A stretch of 64,000 bases of DNA from the NCBI RefSeq assembly GCF_000143415.4, contig NW_003314273.1:41848-105847 (forward strand). Reading direction: 5' to 3'. Below, in pieces: positions 22,701 through 31,415 of this stretch. Numbering within the stretch: position 1 is the first letter of the stretch; each line of letters starts with the position of its first letter. Source of the stretch: Selaginella moellendorffii (taxonomy: Eukaryota > Streptophyta > Lycopodiopsida > Selaginellales > Selaginellaceae). A program made the position numbers and the translations under genes. A model generated the notes under the pieces. That model did no database searches and was not told the DNA's origin. It saw nothing but the letters and a program-made list of their open reading frames with translations.

Positions 22701-22761
22701 GTCATACGAGCAAAAGACAGGAGCGGCAAAGCCTCTTCGCCCAAGAACAGCAAACAGATGA
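19711..22761 (+). CDS. Kinesin-2 motor, KIF3B/FLA8 type (anterograde IFT)
   Basis: Eleven exons: 19711-19914, 20002-20224, 20340-20593, 20706-20849, 20906-21267, 21325-21514, 21570-21683, 21738-21947, 22006-22239, 22298-22500, 22557-22761; 780 residues. N-terminal motor: P-loop GQTASGKT (125-132), switch I NQDSSRSH (241-248), switch II DLAGSE (277-282). The kinesin-2 neck signature [20 protein letters not shown] and [11 protein letters not shown] follows, then coiled coil about 400-620. The tail has [20 protein letters not shown] and [11 protein letters not shown], matching the order in the KIF3B/FLA8 tail. Kinesin-2 carries intraflagellar transport trains to cilium tips; among plants it is kept where sperm are flagellated. 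Switch II is followed by INWSL rather than the usual INLSL. TTTAGGGTT sits 18 bp before the start. Confidence 0.93.
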
Positions 22762-22918
22762 GGGATAGAAAGAAGAAGCGTCAAAACTCTGGGACGAGTT
22801 TACAAAATTTCTGGCCGCGAGGAACTAGCAAACAGATGAAGGATAGAAAGAAGCTTTCGCTCGTTCAAAACTCTGGGACGAGTTCACAAAATTTCTCAAC
22901 GATCGGCCGAGGAACTAG
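22747..22918. repeat. Imperfect tandem duplication across the kinesin stop codon
   Basis: A unit of about 80-90 bp starting AGCAAACAGATGA (22748), with GGATAGAAAGAAG and AAAACTCTGGGACGAGTT further on, is repeated from 22828. The first copy of the AGATGA motif holds the kinesin stop codon. The second copy lies in the 3' untranslated region. Confidence 0.75.
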
Positions 22919-22947
22919 CTGCACTACTTACTCTCGAAGTGGAGCAC

Positions 22948-24669
22948 TCACGGCTTACTTTGCAAGCTGAAGCCACCGGGCTCTCCATCGCTCATCTCGG
23001 CAAAGCGGCTCGGTCCTTCGCTGATTCTCGGGGAGCTTACTTTCTCTTTGGATGCGCTCTTGCTCTTGAGGAGGCCGGCTGGAGTGGCCTGGTAGTTGTT
23101 CACGATGCCTTTGTAGAGACTGAACGCGGTCGCCAGCATGCTCGACGGGTCACCGACATTGTTTGGCAAAAGCATGGTTGTCCCCTGTGACAAAGTATAG
23201 ATAAACAAGCTATCAAATGGAAACGAGATCGTTTTACCTCTTTGGCGATCTTCCCAAACTCTCTCAAGTAGTGCTCGGCAACTCGGAGTGACACGGCCTG
23301 CAATAGCATCGCGAGATTGGTAGGAGAATGCGAAGGATAAAAAGAGAGAAGAAACTGGATGGTTTTACCTCAGCGCCGCCAGCGGCGGTGATAGCAGCAG
23401 CAAGCGTTTGAATGGCTGCAGCCTCTCCTTGGGACTCTAGAATCTTGGCATTCCTCACACCATCGGCTCTGTTGATATTGGATTGCATTTCACCTGCATG
23501 AGAGAAGAAACGAAAGAGGAAGTTAAGTTCTTGGTTGCGAGTGTTTCGTACCTTCAGACTCCAGAATTTGCGCCCTCTTCCTACGCTCGGCCTCGGCTTG
23601 CATTTCCATTGCCGCTTTTATGCCGGGAGGAGGTGAGATGTCCCCTACAAAAGCCAGGATGGAAATAAAATCACTCGGATGCTCTCAAACTCACTGATCT
23701 CGTAGCGAAGACACTCCAGGCCCCAGTCGTTCGCAGCGAGATTGATCGATTTCTGCAATGGAAAACAAAACAATAAAAAGTGGTAACTTGAAAGCATTTT
23801 CACTCACTCACCACAATATTTTCATTCAGCGCGGCTCGCTCTTCGAAGGTCTTGTCCAGTGTCAGCTTCCCGAGCTCGCTCCTCATTGTCGTCTGCGCAA
23901 GCTGGACGACCGTGGAGACAACGTTCCCGACGCCATACGACGCCTTCTTCGGGTCCACGATCTGCCAATCCAAAGCGCCAAACCATTAGAACAATAGACA
24001 ATCTTAAAACACTGAAAACTCTCAAAAGCAGAACGAAAGAAAGAAATAGCCATTGTCCAAACACATGGCAAAGGAAAACCAGGAAAAGAAGAGCTTAACT
24101 CTCCAAAGAACGAAGAGCAGCTCACGAAAGCTCTAAAAAAGACACAAAATCGAAGAGAAGACTCATGCTACAAGAAGAAAGAAGAAAGAGAAGTGCTTGC
24201 CTTGATGTAGAGCACTCCATCCACACTGATGCTCACATTGTCACGGGTCACCGCAGTCTGGTGGTAGATCGGGATGGCCTCCTCTTTGAGCGAGTGGACA
24301 TACGCAATGCGATCCACCAGAGGTATCATGATGTGAAACCCAGACTCCAGTGTCTTCAAGTATCTCCCAAATCGCTCCACAACGTAGGCTTTCTTCTCTG
24401 GAACGATCCGGATGCCCCAGTTCGTCGGAGGCCTGCTCGCAAACCTTTTGCATTAGTAGAAGAGATGATCTTCCAAGAAAGCAATGCGGGGAAAATACCT
24501 CATATCATCGGAGTACCTCTCATTGCTCAAATTCCTGCGCGACAGAGAGAGCTAAGCGCAAGAAACGATCCACCGGGACGACAGGATCTTACCTGACAGA
24601 GATGGCGCGCGGGGTGACTTTGCGGAGCTCGCCCAGGCGCATCAGCGATCGTCTTGCCGCCATAGCCAT
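22948..24669 (-). CDS. Stomatin-like protein 2 (SPFH family, mitochondrial type)
   Basis: Eight exons: 24669-24593, 24432-24201, 23961-23812, 23752-23695, 23644-23552, 23493-23369, 23297-23238, 23184-22948; 343 residues. The short basic N-terminus ([20 protein letters not shown]) fits a mitochondrial presequence. SPFH/Band 7 domain about 30-175: [54 protein letters not shown]. Coiled region about 190-250 ([32 protein letters not shown]), then [18 protein letters not shown]2 proteins scaffold the inner mitochondrial membrane and support respiratory supercomplexes and proteolysis. The second intron (24200-23962) starts with GC. It is convergent with the kinesin gene and starts 77 bp downstream of the YchJ-like stop codon. 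The acidic/polar C-terminal 35 residues are not conserved. Confidence 0.93.
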
Positions 24670-24746
24670 GCCCTAAGTGTGTGTAAGTTCATTACATGCT
24701 AGCCTCCTTAAGTACTCTTTAAAATTTTCTTTGCCGCGAAGACAAC

Positions 24747-25622
24747 CTACTGAGGCCTGCCGAGAGGAATTCCTTCGATGTAAAGCCATCGCTTGGTTCC
24801 TTCCGGACCCTCGCTGCGAACAAAGCGGCTCCTCTCCAGCAAAAACTTATTGATGCGATCGTTCGCGCGGCTTCCTCTGGCAAGAGTGTATGTCACCTTG
24901 AATGAAACGAATGCCTGCAAATTGGATTGGAGAGCCATTCTTCTTTTTAGAGACTCTGCTTACCTCGTCCTCGCTCTCGGTTTGGAAATCCAGTATCTCC
25001 AAGCGCTTGAACTTGAGCTTTCGACAGGTTGCTTCTACGTCCGCTAGAAGCCTGGCCTCTCCACCTGAAAGAAAGAAAGAACAGCACGAGCTACGATCTT
25101 TCTTTCTCGAGAATGATCTATCGTCAAACCTTGAAAGCATGCGTTTTCCTTGTGGGTTGTCTTCACGACGTAGTCCGAGTTTCCTCGTGCATAAGCGCTG
25201 AATCTCGCCTCTGAAAAAACAAGTGAAAACACCAGTTCTTCCTGGGAAAACAAGGAAAGACGAGCTCACTTACTCATCACAGCCAGCGCATCCGGTTCTG
25301 CTCCTCCTTCGTGCAGAACACCACAGCATGACTCGTAGCTCTTCCTCAGTTCTCCTCCACCGCACGGGCAAACACTTTGATTTTCCTTCTCGTCTTCGAC
25401 TTGAGCGCCGCCCTCTTCTTTCTCTGCCGCAGCCTGTTCGTCCGTTTTACCCCTCCGGCTTCTCTGGAGAAGCTCCTTGAACCCCCTGCTCGCTCTTGCC
25501 TCAAAACTTGGACGTGGCCTCGACTCCCAGCTGAATTGCAAAGAATCTCGAGTGGATAAGCAGACACCATTTGCGGGAACCGGGGAACTCTTCAGCAGTG
25601 CTCGAGGTAAGCTCAATGCCAT
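24747..25622 (-). CDS. YchJ-like (UPF0225, SEC-C type) protein, probably plastid-targeted
   Basis: Four exons: 25622-25274, 25210-25130, 25064-24964, 24914-24747; 232 residues. SEC-C-like zinc motif C85-P-C87 with CC at 99-100 (CPCGGG...SYESCCG), as at the N-terminus of YchJ proteins. Then ARFSAYARGNSDYVVKTTH, the family's RSRYSAF/DYLLxTxH block, and a C-terminal sheet with VTYTLARG and FLLERSRFVR (bacterial HERSRF). The extra ~80 N-terminal residues, rich in Ser/Arg with few acids, look like a plastid transit peptide; this is inference. Biochemical function is unknown even in bacteria. Introns are 49-65 bp. A truncated copy lies at 9628-10045. Confidence 0.88.
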
Positions 25623-25799
25623 TCAGTGACAATGGCCTCCCTTAGGAGAAAAACTCAATGCTCGAAAAGAAAGTTCTTGCCTCGGATTTGAGCGAAATCT
25701 TTCTCTCGGGTCTGCTCAGGCACCCAAGTTAGTACAAATGGAAAAGCAAAACTCGGGAGGATTACCTCTCAATAAAACTTCTGCGAGGAGTCGACTTTG

Positions 25800-25826
25800 G
25801 ACGTGAGAGCGTAGCGCTCTCACGTC
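25800..25826. repeat. Perfect 12-bp inverted repeat at the stop codon of the next gene
   Basis: GACGTGAGAGCG at 25800-25811, three-base loop, then its exact reverse complement at 25815-25826. It contains the stop codon (25820-25822) of the minus-strand gene and would form a strong hairpin in the mRNA or a small cruciform. Confidence 0.8.
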
Positions 25827-26744
25827 ACAGATCCCGCAGCCGCGGCTTTTGCTGCTTTCATCTTTCGCAATCTCTCTTGCCACGAATCTTTTTGCATTGC
25901 AATGACCTGCATGATGCGTGAGCACAGGAATAGGCAATGAAAAACACAAACCTCTTCACTCAGAAGATCACTCGCCTTCTTTTCGTGATTCTTCTCGACG
26001 TGAGAACTTGGAGCTTGTTGTTCCTCCTCTTTTGGAACTGATCCGGAGCCAAACATAGCAGCGTCGTGAGCAGCCTCGGTCCGCTTCTCCCTTGTGAGCT
26101 GTGGCGAATTCACGAGTAAACAATTTTGGCTCGATAAACGCTCGTCCATACCTGGCTAGAGTATGAAAGATACGATCCAGCAGTGTTCCTTAGCGAAGAA
26201 GTATCGTCCGGACCAGCACCTACATGAAGCAAAAACATTTCCTAGCGAGTATAGCATCACAAGAGAGAGTGCTTACTGCTACTTCTGGGATTGGAGTCTT
26301 CTTCCTCCTCGTCCAAAGGAGCACTCTTATCAAAATCAAAGCGCTCCCAGTTCTTGGTGTCTTTGTCTTTGGCCGCTAAAAAACGAAAGAACTCACTTTG
26401 GAGAATTTTTATCAAAGATGAAACTAGAAAGCACGAGAAGCACACCTGTTTGGGAGAGCTGGAAGTTCATCCTTGCCTTCACTCTTTCAGCTGGAGTCTA
26501 GACAAACAAACAAAAAAAAAAAAAAAAAACGAAGGAATTCATCCAAAACATTTTAATACCGTCAACATACCATTCGATCGTAGTCTGGAATGAGCTCTTC
26601 GCTTCTCGAGGCTTTCCCAGATCTGGAACGCTTGGCATTCTCCGGGGGGCTCTTGCTCCTCCTGCTGGACTTCTTGCCGCCGCGATCTGGTTTGCCAGCG
26701 CCGGCAAATCCCACTCCCGCCCTGGACGATCGCCCGCGCTCCAT
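25820..26744 (-). CDS. Small charged, probably nuclear protein (RS-like N-terminus)
   Basis: Six exons: 26744-26571, 26497-26446, 26375-26277, 26219-26152, 26098-25952, 25906-25820; 208 residues, all phases consistent. The N-terminal 58 residues are rich in Arg, Ser, Lys and Gly (KPDRGGKKSSRRSKSPP), followed by TPAERVKARMNFQLSQTAAK, then NWERFDFDKSAPLDEEEED, an acidic patch, and the C-terminal WQERLRKMKAAKAAAAG. I believe this pattern is conserved among uncharacterised plant proteins annotated as splicing-related, but I cannot name the family with confidence. A nuclear, RNA-linked role is inferred from composition only. It starts head-to-head with a PPR gene, 40 bp between the start codons. 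Confidence 0.8.
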
Positions 26745-26784
26745 AGGGTTTCTCCTCTCGCAGATTTAGGGTTCCTGGTCTGTG
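26745..26784. promoter_or_regulatory. 40-bp head-to-head gap between two start codons
   Basis: The minus-strand gene starts at 26744 and the PPR frame at 26785. The gap contains TTTAGGGTT (26765-26773), a telo-box-like element. Any untranslated leaders must overlap the opposite gene, so the transcripts are probably antisense to one another at their 5' ends, or the first PPR ATG is not the one used. Confidence 0.5.
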
Positions 26785-28446
26785 ATGTGCTGCTTGAAGA
26801 AGCAGCAAAGGAAGGCATTCTCCAATCTCCTCAAAGCGTGCATCGATTCCCGGGACTTCTCCCGGGGCCGCAAGCTCCACGCGCAGATCCTCGCCAGCGG
26901 CTGCTCCGGCGACACCCACCTCGCCAATCTCCTCCTCACAATGTACCGCCGCTGCCGCAGCCTCGACGACGCGCGCGCCGTCTTTGATTCCATCCCGGAG
27001 CCCTCGACATGTCATTGGAACATCATCATCGCGGCGTGCATCGAGAGTGGCGACCTGGATCTCGCGGGCAGCCTCTACGAGCGGATGCCCTACCGGGATC
27101 TTGTCACGCAAAACACGCTGCTTCAGGCATTTGCCCAGACGGGGGATCTGGATCGTACAAAGAGGTTCTTCGATCGAGGCCGCAACAAGGACGTGATCTC
27201 CTGGAACATCATGATCAAGGGCTTTGGCCAAAGAGGGCAGTGTCTCTCCGCCAGAGAGTTCTTTCAACGCATGCCCCAGAGGAGCGTAGTGTCCTGGACG
27301 ACGCTCCTCGCAGCAAATGCCGCTTTTGGGCATTTGGAAACTGCCGAAAGAATATTCGATTCCATGCCGGAGCGCGACGCCATCGCTTGCAATGCGATGC
27401 TCCACACGCGCGCCGACAGGATCGATCTTTGCAGGGATTTCTTCCGCCACAAGATGACCCACAGGGATCCAATCAGCTGGAACACGCTCATTGCGGCGCT
27501 GGCGGGCGCGGGGCACTTCCTCGAGGCCCGGGGCGCGTTCGATCGGATGCCGCACACCAACCTGGGCGCCTGGAACGAGATGATATCGATCTTCTCCAGG
27601 AACTCGCAGCTCCAGGAGGCGATTCAAGCCTTCGCCAAGATGCCGGAGAGGGACGTTCTCTCGTGGAACTCCATCGTCCGGGCCTACGCGCTCAATGGGC
27701 ACCTGGATGAGATCGGTGGCGCGCTGGAGAGAATGCCACAGTGGGGTGCCGCGAGCTGGAATTCCTTGCTCCAGGCACTGGTGGAGCACCGGCAATTCGA
27801 TCTCGCCACCACGCTTTTCGACGGGATGGCGCACAAGAGCGTCGTGTCGTGGACGTGTATGATCCCAGCACAGGAAGGACAAGAAAAGAGAGGTTCTCTT
27901 CCGGAAAATCGCCAAGAACACGACGATCCAAGCGCAAGCTCACCGGACAAAGAGAAGATCTTCTTCGACAAGATGCCGGCTTGGAACTCGGTGTCTTGGA
28001 ACACACTCATGAAAACCTACGCTGAATCTTCGAATTTGGATAGAGCAAGAGAGTGTTTCTATCTCATGCCAGATCCAAACTTGGTAACATGGAACCTCAT
28101 GACGTCAGCATATGCCCAGTCTGGGCATTTACGGGAGATGGAAGAGTTTTTCCGGCTCATGAATCTCAATGGGGTTCCTCCAAACGAGAAAACGTTCACA
28201 AGCATGATTGGTGGGTGTGGCAGCTGCGGGAAAATCAAGGACGCCCAGCAGTTTTTCTTCGCAATGACAATGGACTTCGGTCTCTCGCCGGATCCAATCG
28301 AGTATCGCTGCATGGTGGACGTGCTTGGACGCCGGAGTTTCTTGAAGGAGATGGAGGATCTCGTCCGAAACATGCCATTCCATCCGCCAACCGAGGCTTT
28401 GCTTGCGGCGGAGAGCTACTGCCGGATTCATGCTGTGAATTCGTAG
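26785..28446 (+). CDS. PLS-class pentatricopeptide repeat (PPR) protein
   Basis: Single exon, 553 residues. An array of about a dozen 31-36 residue repeats begins near residue 10 (FSNLLKACIDSRDFSRGRKL) with the repeating VISWNIMI, VVSWTTLL, PISWNTLI pattern, then VPPNEKTFTSMIGGCGSCGK and EYRCMVDVLGRRSFLKEME, typical of the repeats before an E-type tail. No complete E+ or DYW deaminase domain follows; it stops at RIHAVNS. Such proteins bind organellar RNA and specify C-to-U editing or processing sites. Residues about 355-395 (AQEGQEKRGSLPENRQEHDD) interrupt the repeat pattern, as if a repeat had been replaced. Targeting is not obvious. Confidence 0.88.
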   Translation: MCCLKKQQRKAFSNLLKACIDSRDFSRGRKLHAQILASGCSGDTHLANLLLTMYRRCRSLDDARAVFDSIPEPSTCHWNIIIAACIESGDLDLAGSLYERMPYRDLVTQNTLLQAFAQTGDLDRTKRFFDRGRNKDVISWNIMIKGFGQRGQCLSAREFFQRMPQRSVVSWTTLLAANAAFGHLETAERIFDSMPERDAIACNAMLHTRADRIDLCRDFFRHKMTHRDPISWNTLIAALAGAGHFLEARGAFDRMPHTNLGAWNEMISIFSRNSQLQEAIQAFAKMPERDVLSWNSIVRAYALNGHLDEIGGALERMPQWGAASWNSLLQALVEHRQFDLATTLFDGMAHKSVVSWTCMIPAQEGQEKRGSLPENRQEHDDPSASSPDKEKIFFDKMPAWNSVSWNTLMKTYAESSNLDRARECFYLMPDPNLVTWNLMTSAYAQSGHLREMEEFFRLMNLNGVPPNEKTFTSMIGGCGSCGKIKDAQQFFFAMTMDFGLSPDPIEYRCMVDVLGRRSFLKEMEDLVRNMPFHPPTEALLAAESYCRIHAVNS

Positions 28447-28579
28447 CAAATCTCGGGCTCTTCTATCGAAGGAAAATCAGGAGAATTGTCTCTCGAATTC
28501 CAGCGAAGACTCAAACTCCGAGATAACGGTTTTTACATGAACAGCAAATGCCCATATACTAGGCATCTCTGCTGGAACT

Positions 28580-29669
28580 CTAGTTCTTGACAAGCTTGAC
28601 CTTGTCAATCTTGAGAAGTTTCACGAAGAACCAGTCTCTCACCCATGCCGGCGCGTAGAACATCGACCAGAGCAACGGGACGAAGTGGCCATAACCGAAG
28701 TAGCTCGGGGGCTTGGCATCCAGGACCTTGCTCGCCATGGCTCTCGCAAACTCGGGCGCTGGAGTGGACTTGGGGCCCTGCGAGAGCATCCCGCGGTACT
28801 CGATGGATTCCTGGAATGGCTTGTAGATCTTGAGGTCGTAACTCAGGCCTGTGGAGAGCGCAGCCTTGCCGATGTTCGAGACGATCGCTCCGGGAGTGAC
28901 GAGGATCACGTCGATGTTGAATGGTCGCAGCTCCACTCTAGAAGAAGAAGGAAAGTTCCAAGCGATCATAGCTATGCGTGATCATAGCTCTCCAAACAGT
29001 TTGGAGAGCTATGATCTTCGAGAGAGACTTGGAAGAAAGCCCACCTTAGAGAGTCGGTTAATGCGTGGAGGGCTGCTTTGGAGGAAGTGTAGCCAGCCAT
29101 CCAAGGGCCAGAAGCGTACGCAGCGATGCTACCGACGTTCACGATCCTTCCTCTTCCTTGTTTCACCATAAAAGGAACCACCTTTTGGATCAAAGACACA
29201 GTTCCTGGGAAAAAAATTGCTCAAAACCGAGTCGCTCGATCGATCTCTAGGCCTCGCTCGAAAGGAATTTCGATCCAGAGAAGAACTTACCAAAGACATT
29301 GGTTCTATACGCTCTCTCCAGCATCTCCAAGGGGATCTCCGCGATCGGCCCCAGGCAAGGAACGCCCGCATTGTTGATGAGCACATCGATCTTCCCAAAT
29401 CTCTGGATCGTCGACTCCACCGCCCGGGACATGGAGTCCTCGTCCAGCACATCCAGCGTAATGCAGCTGATGGAGCTGGGCTGCTGCTGCTCCAGCCCCC
29501 GGATCGATGCGAGCGAACGCGCCGACGCCACAACCGTGCATCCCCGGCTGCCCAATTCCGCTGCCAGCGCGTGCCCGATCCCTCCCTCGGAGCACCCGGT
29601 GATCAGGACTACCAGATCCTTGGGCGCTAGGCGGGATCCGCCCAAACCCATCGCGATCCTCGTGCCCAA
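28580..29669 (-). CDS. Short-chain dehydrogenase/reductase, AYR1-like
   Basis: Exons 29669-29291, 29204-29045 and 28937-28580, 298 residues (292 if the in-frame ATG at 29651 is used). Rossmann motif TGCSEGGIG, then LINNAGV, IVNVGS and catalytic GYTSSK (YxxxK), then VTPGAIVSNIG. The order, plus the C-terminal hydrophobic stretch FVPLLWSMFYAPAWV, resembles NADPH-dependent 1-acyldihydroxyacetone phosphate reductases of lipid synthesis at the ER or lipid droplets. The exact substrate is inference. The second intron (28938-29044) contains a 37-bp near-perfect palindrome. Three CCCTAAA repeats lie just upstream of the start. Confidence 0.9.
28980..29016. repeat. 37-bp palindrome (18-bp arms, 1-base loop) inside an intron
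   Basis: 28980-28997 and 28999-29016 are exact reverse complements separated by one A. It lies within the second intron of the dehydrogenase gene, between donor (29044) and acceptor (28938). In the pre-mRNA it would form a stable hairpin near the middle of a 107-base intron. Confidence 0.85.
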
Positions 29670-29672
29670 GAA

Positions 29673-29731
29673 CCCTAAAACAGGTCACCACGAACAACCC
29701 TAAAACCAGGGCTCCCGCGAAGAGCCCTAAA
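29673..29731. promoter_or_regulatory. Three CCCTAAA (telo-box) repeats
   Basis: CCCTAAA occurs at 29673, 29698 and 29725, each followed by A(A)C and C/AGG, in imperfect repeats of 25-27 bp. They sit between the end of the PPR gene (29727) and the start of the dehydrogenase (29669). Telo-box motifs (AAACCCTAA) are known promoter elements of growth-related plant genes. Here they are probably in the dehydrogenase leader; function is inferred. Confidence 0.55.
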
Positions 29732-31241
29732 ACAGGGCCAGCACATAGGGCGACGATTTCTCCGGCCGGAGCGCTCGCATTTGCTGCGCGGCATCCCTGG
29801 CGCGCTCTCGGTCGCTATCGCTGCGACAGGCATCCAAAAGCCCCGTCCAGGAGACGTAATCCGGCTCGAATGGCATGCTCTGGACGAGCTCCTCCGCCTC
29901 GGCGACGCGGCCTCCGCGGCCCAGGAGATCCGCGACGCAGGCGAAGTGCTCCACGCCCGGGGCGATCTCAAAATCGGCGCCCATACCGACGAATTCCATC
30001 CACCCCTCGCGCAGCAGCCCCGCGTGGCCACACGCCCACAAGATCGACGTGAAGCTCGCGGAATCGGGCGCGATCCCTTCGATCCTCATCTCGCGCGCAA
30101 AGAAGAGAGCGTCGAGCGATCGCCCATTCTGCGCGTGGCCCGCGATCATGGCATTGAAGGAGATGGTGTCGCGGGTGGGCATCGCGCGGAATACCGATCG
30201 CGCGAGCTCCAGATCCCCGAGCTTGGAGTAGAAGCTCAAGATCGCATTGCCCACGAGGAGCGATTGTGGGAACTCCGCCGCCATTGCCGCGATCATTCCC
30301 GCGCTGGAATCCCTGGAGATGGAGGAGATGGATTGGAGGAGAGTGACGACTGTCACCTCGTTTGGCCGCTCGCCCTCTAGATTCATGGATCGAAACGCGC
30401 GCACCGCCTCTTTGGAATGCCCATTCCGGGCATACGCCGCCATGAGCGCCGTCCACGACACCACATTCTTTCTCGGCATCGCCAAGAAGATGCTCTCCGC
30501 TCGATCGATCTGCGAGAATCGGCCGAGAGCGACGATCAACGCGTTCCCAATCTTGGGCGATTCATCGCCATCGCCATCGTCTCTCTCCCAATCTCCCAGA
30601 CGCGATTGGATCATTCTCACGTCCCTGCCGCTGGAGCAAACATCCAGAACTGTGACGAAGGAGACCTCGTTTGGAGCGATGCCGTCGAGCTCCATGGATT
30701 GAAACGTATAACGCGCTCTAGCAAGATGCCCTGTTTGGGCATATCCAGACACCATAGTGTTCCAGCTCGTCACGTCTCTAGCTTCCATTTTCTGGAACAA
30801 TCCTTCCGCGCTAGCCATTTTTTTAAACCTCGTGTAAGCAGCGAGAATAGCATTGTAGCAAATCACGCTGGGATTTTGTATCATATCAAAGAAACCTCTC
30901 GCGAGAAACAGATGCCCATTCTCGGCATATGCCACGAGCATCATTGTAAAGGAGAAGGCATTTGGGGTCGCAATGGTATCGAACACAAGCCGTGCGTCTT
31001 GGGCAGAGCCACATTTCCCGTACATTTGGAGCAGGGTATTGGCCATGAAACGGTCCTCTTCGTAGCCCGTACGGGCAATGGATCCATGGGCTTGCCTCCC
31101 TCGCGGCAAATGGCTTTGTGTGCCAGCCTTGTCGAGCGTGGCTGCCCATTGTCGCTTGAAGCTCTGGGGGGCAGTCCGGGAGAATCCATGCATCCAACCT
31201 GACCTAAATATTGGGTGGTTCCTTTTCAAATTTCGCAGCAC
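29727..31241 (-). CDS. PLS/E-class pentatricopeptide repeat protein
   Basis: Single exon, up to 504 residues from the ATG at 31241. Repeats run from about residue 60 (MANTLLQMYGKCGSAQDARL) with P, L and S motifs such as VTSWNTMVSGYAQTGHLA, VVSWTALMAAYARNGHS and TISFNAMIAGHAQNG. They end with VEHFACVADLLGRGGRVAEA and DYVSWTGLLDACRSDSD, the typical lead-in to an E domain, which is cut short (ends PEKSSPYVLALF). No DYW domain. A role in organellar RNA editing or processing is expected. The N-terminus is basic with several Arg/Lys (MLRNLKRNHPIFRSGW), compatible with mitochondrial or plastid import. The stop lies 57 bp upstream of the dehydrogenase start on the same strand. Confidence 0.9.
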   Translation of the reverse strand: MLRNLKRNHPIFRSGWMHGFSRTAPQSFKRQWAATLDKAGTQSHLPRGRQAHGSIARTGYEEDRFMANTLLQMYGKCGSAQDARLVFDTIATPNAFSFTMMLVAYAENGHLFLARGFFDMIQNPSVICYNAILAAYTRFKKMASAEGLFQKMEARDVTSWNTMVSGYAQTGHLARARYTFQSMELDGIAPNEVSFVTVLDVCSSGRDVRMIQSRLGDWERDDGDGDESPKIGNALIVALGRFSQIDRAESIFLAMPRKNVVSWTALMAAYARNGHSKEAVRAFRSMNLEGERPNEVTVVTLLQSISSISRDSSAGMIAAMAAEFPQSLLVGNAILSFYSKLGDLELARSVFRAMPTRDTISFNAMIAGHAQNGRSLDALFFAREMRIEGIAPDSASFTSILWACGHAGLLREGWMEFVGMGADFEIAPGVEHFACVADLLGRGGRVAEAEELVQSMPFEPDYVSWTGLLDACRSDSDRERARDAAQQMRALRPEKSSPYVLALF

Positions 31242-31415
31242 ATGCCGAGAGCGGGCATCTTTCTAGGTTTTGAATATAGAATATATTTGTTTTGATGGTA
31301 TATTCTTAGAGTATAAGGCATATCCTAAAAAGCTTGACGTTTTCTTCGAGGACTTGTCGGTGGGACACATAAAATAGTGCTGTTCTCCTCACTCTCTAGT
31401 CTCGCACTTCCGGCC

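Noticed and set aside
26539-27921. 460-residue minus-strand open frame
   Set aside because: Antisense shadow of the PPR coding exon; the plus strand shows clear PPR repeats.
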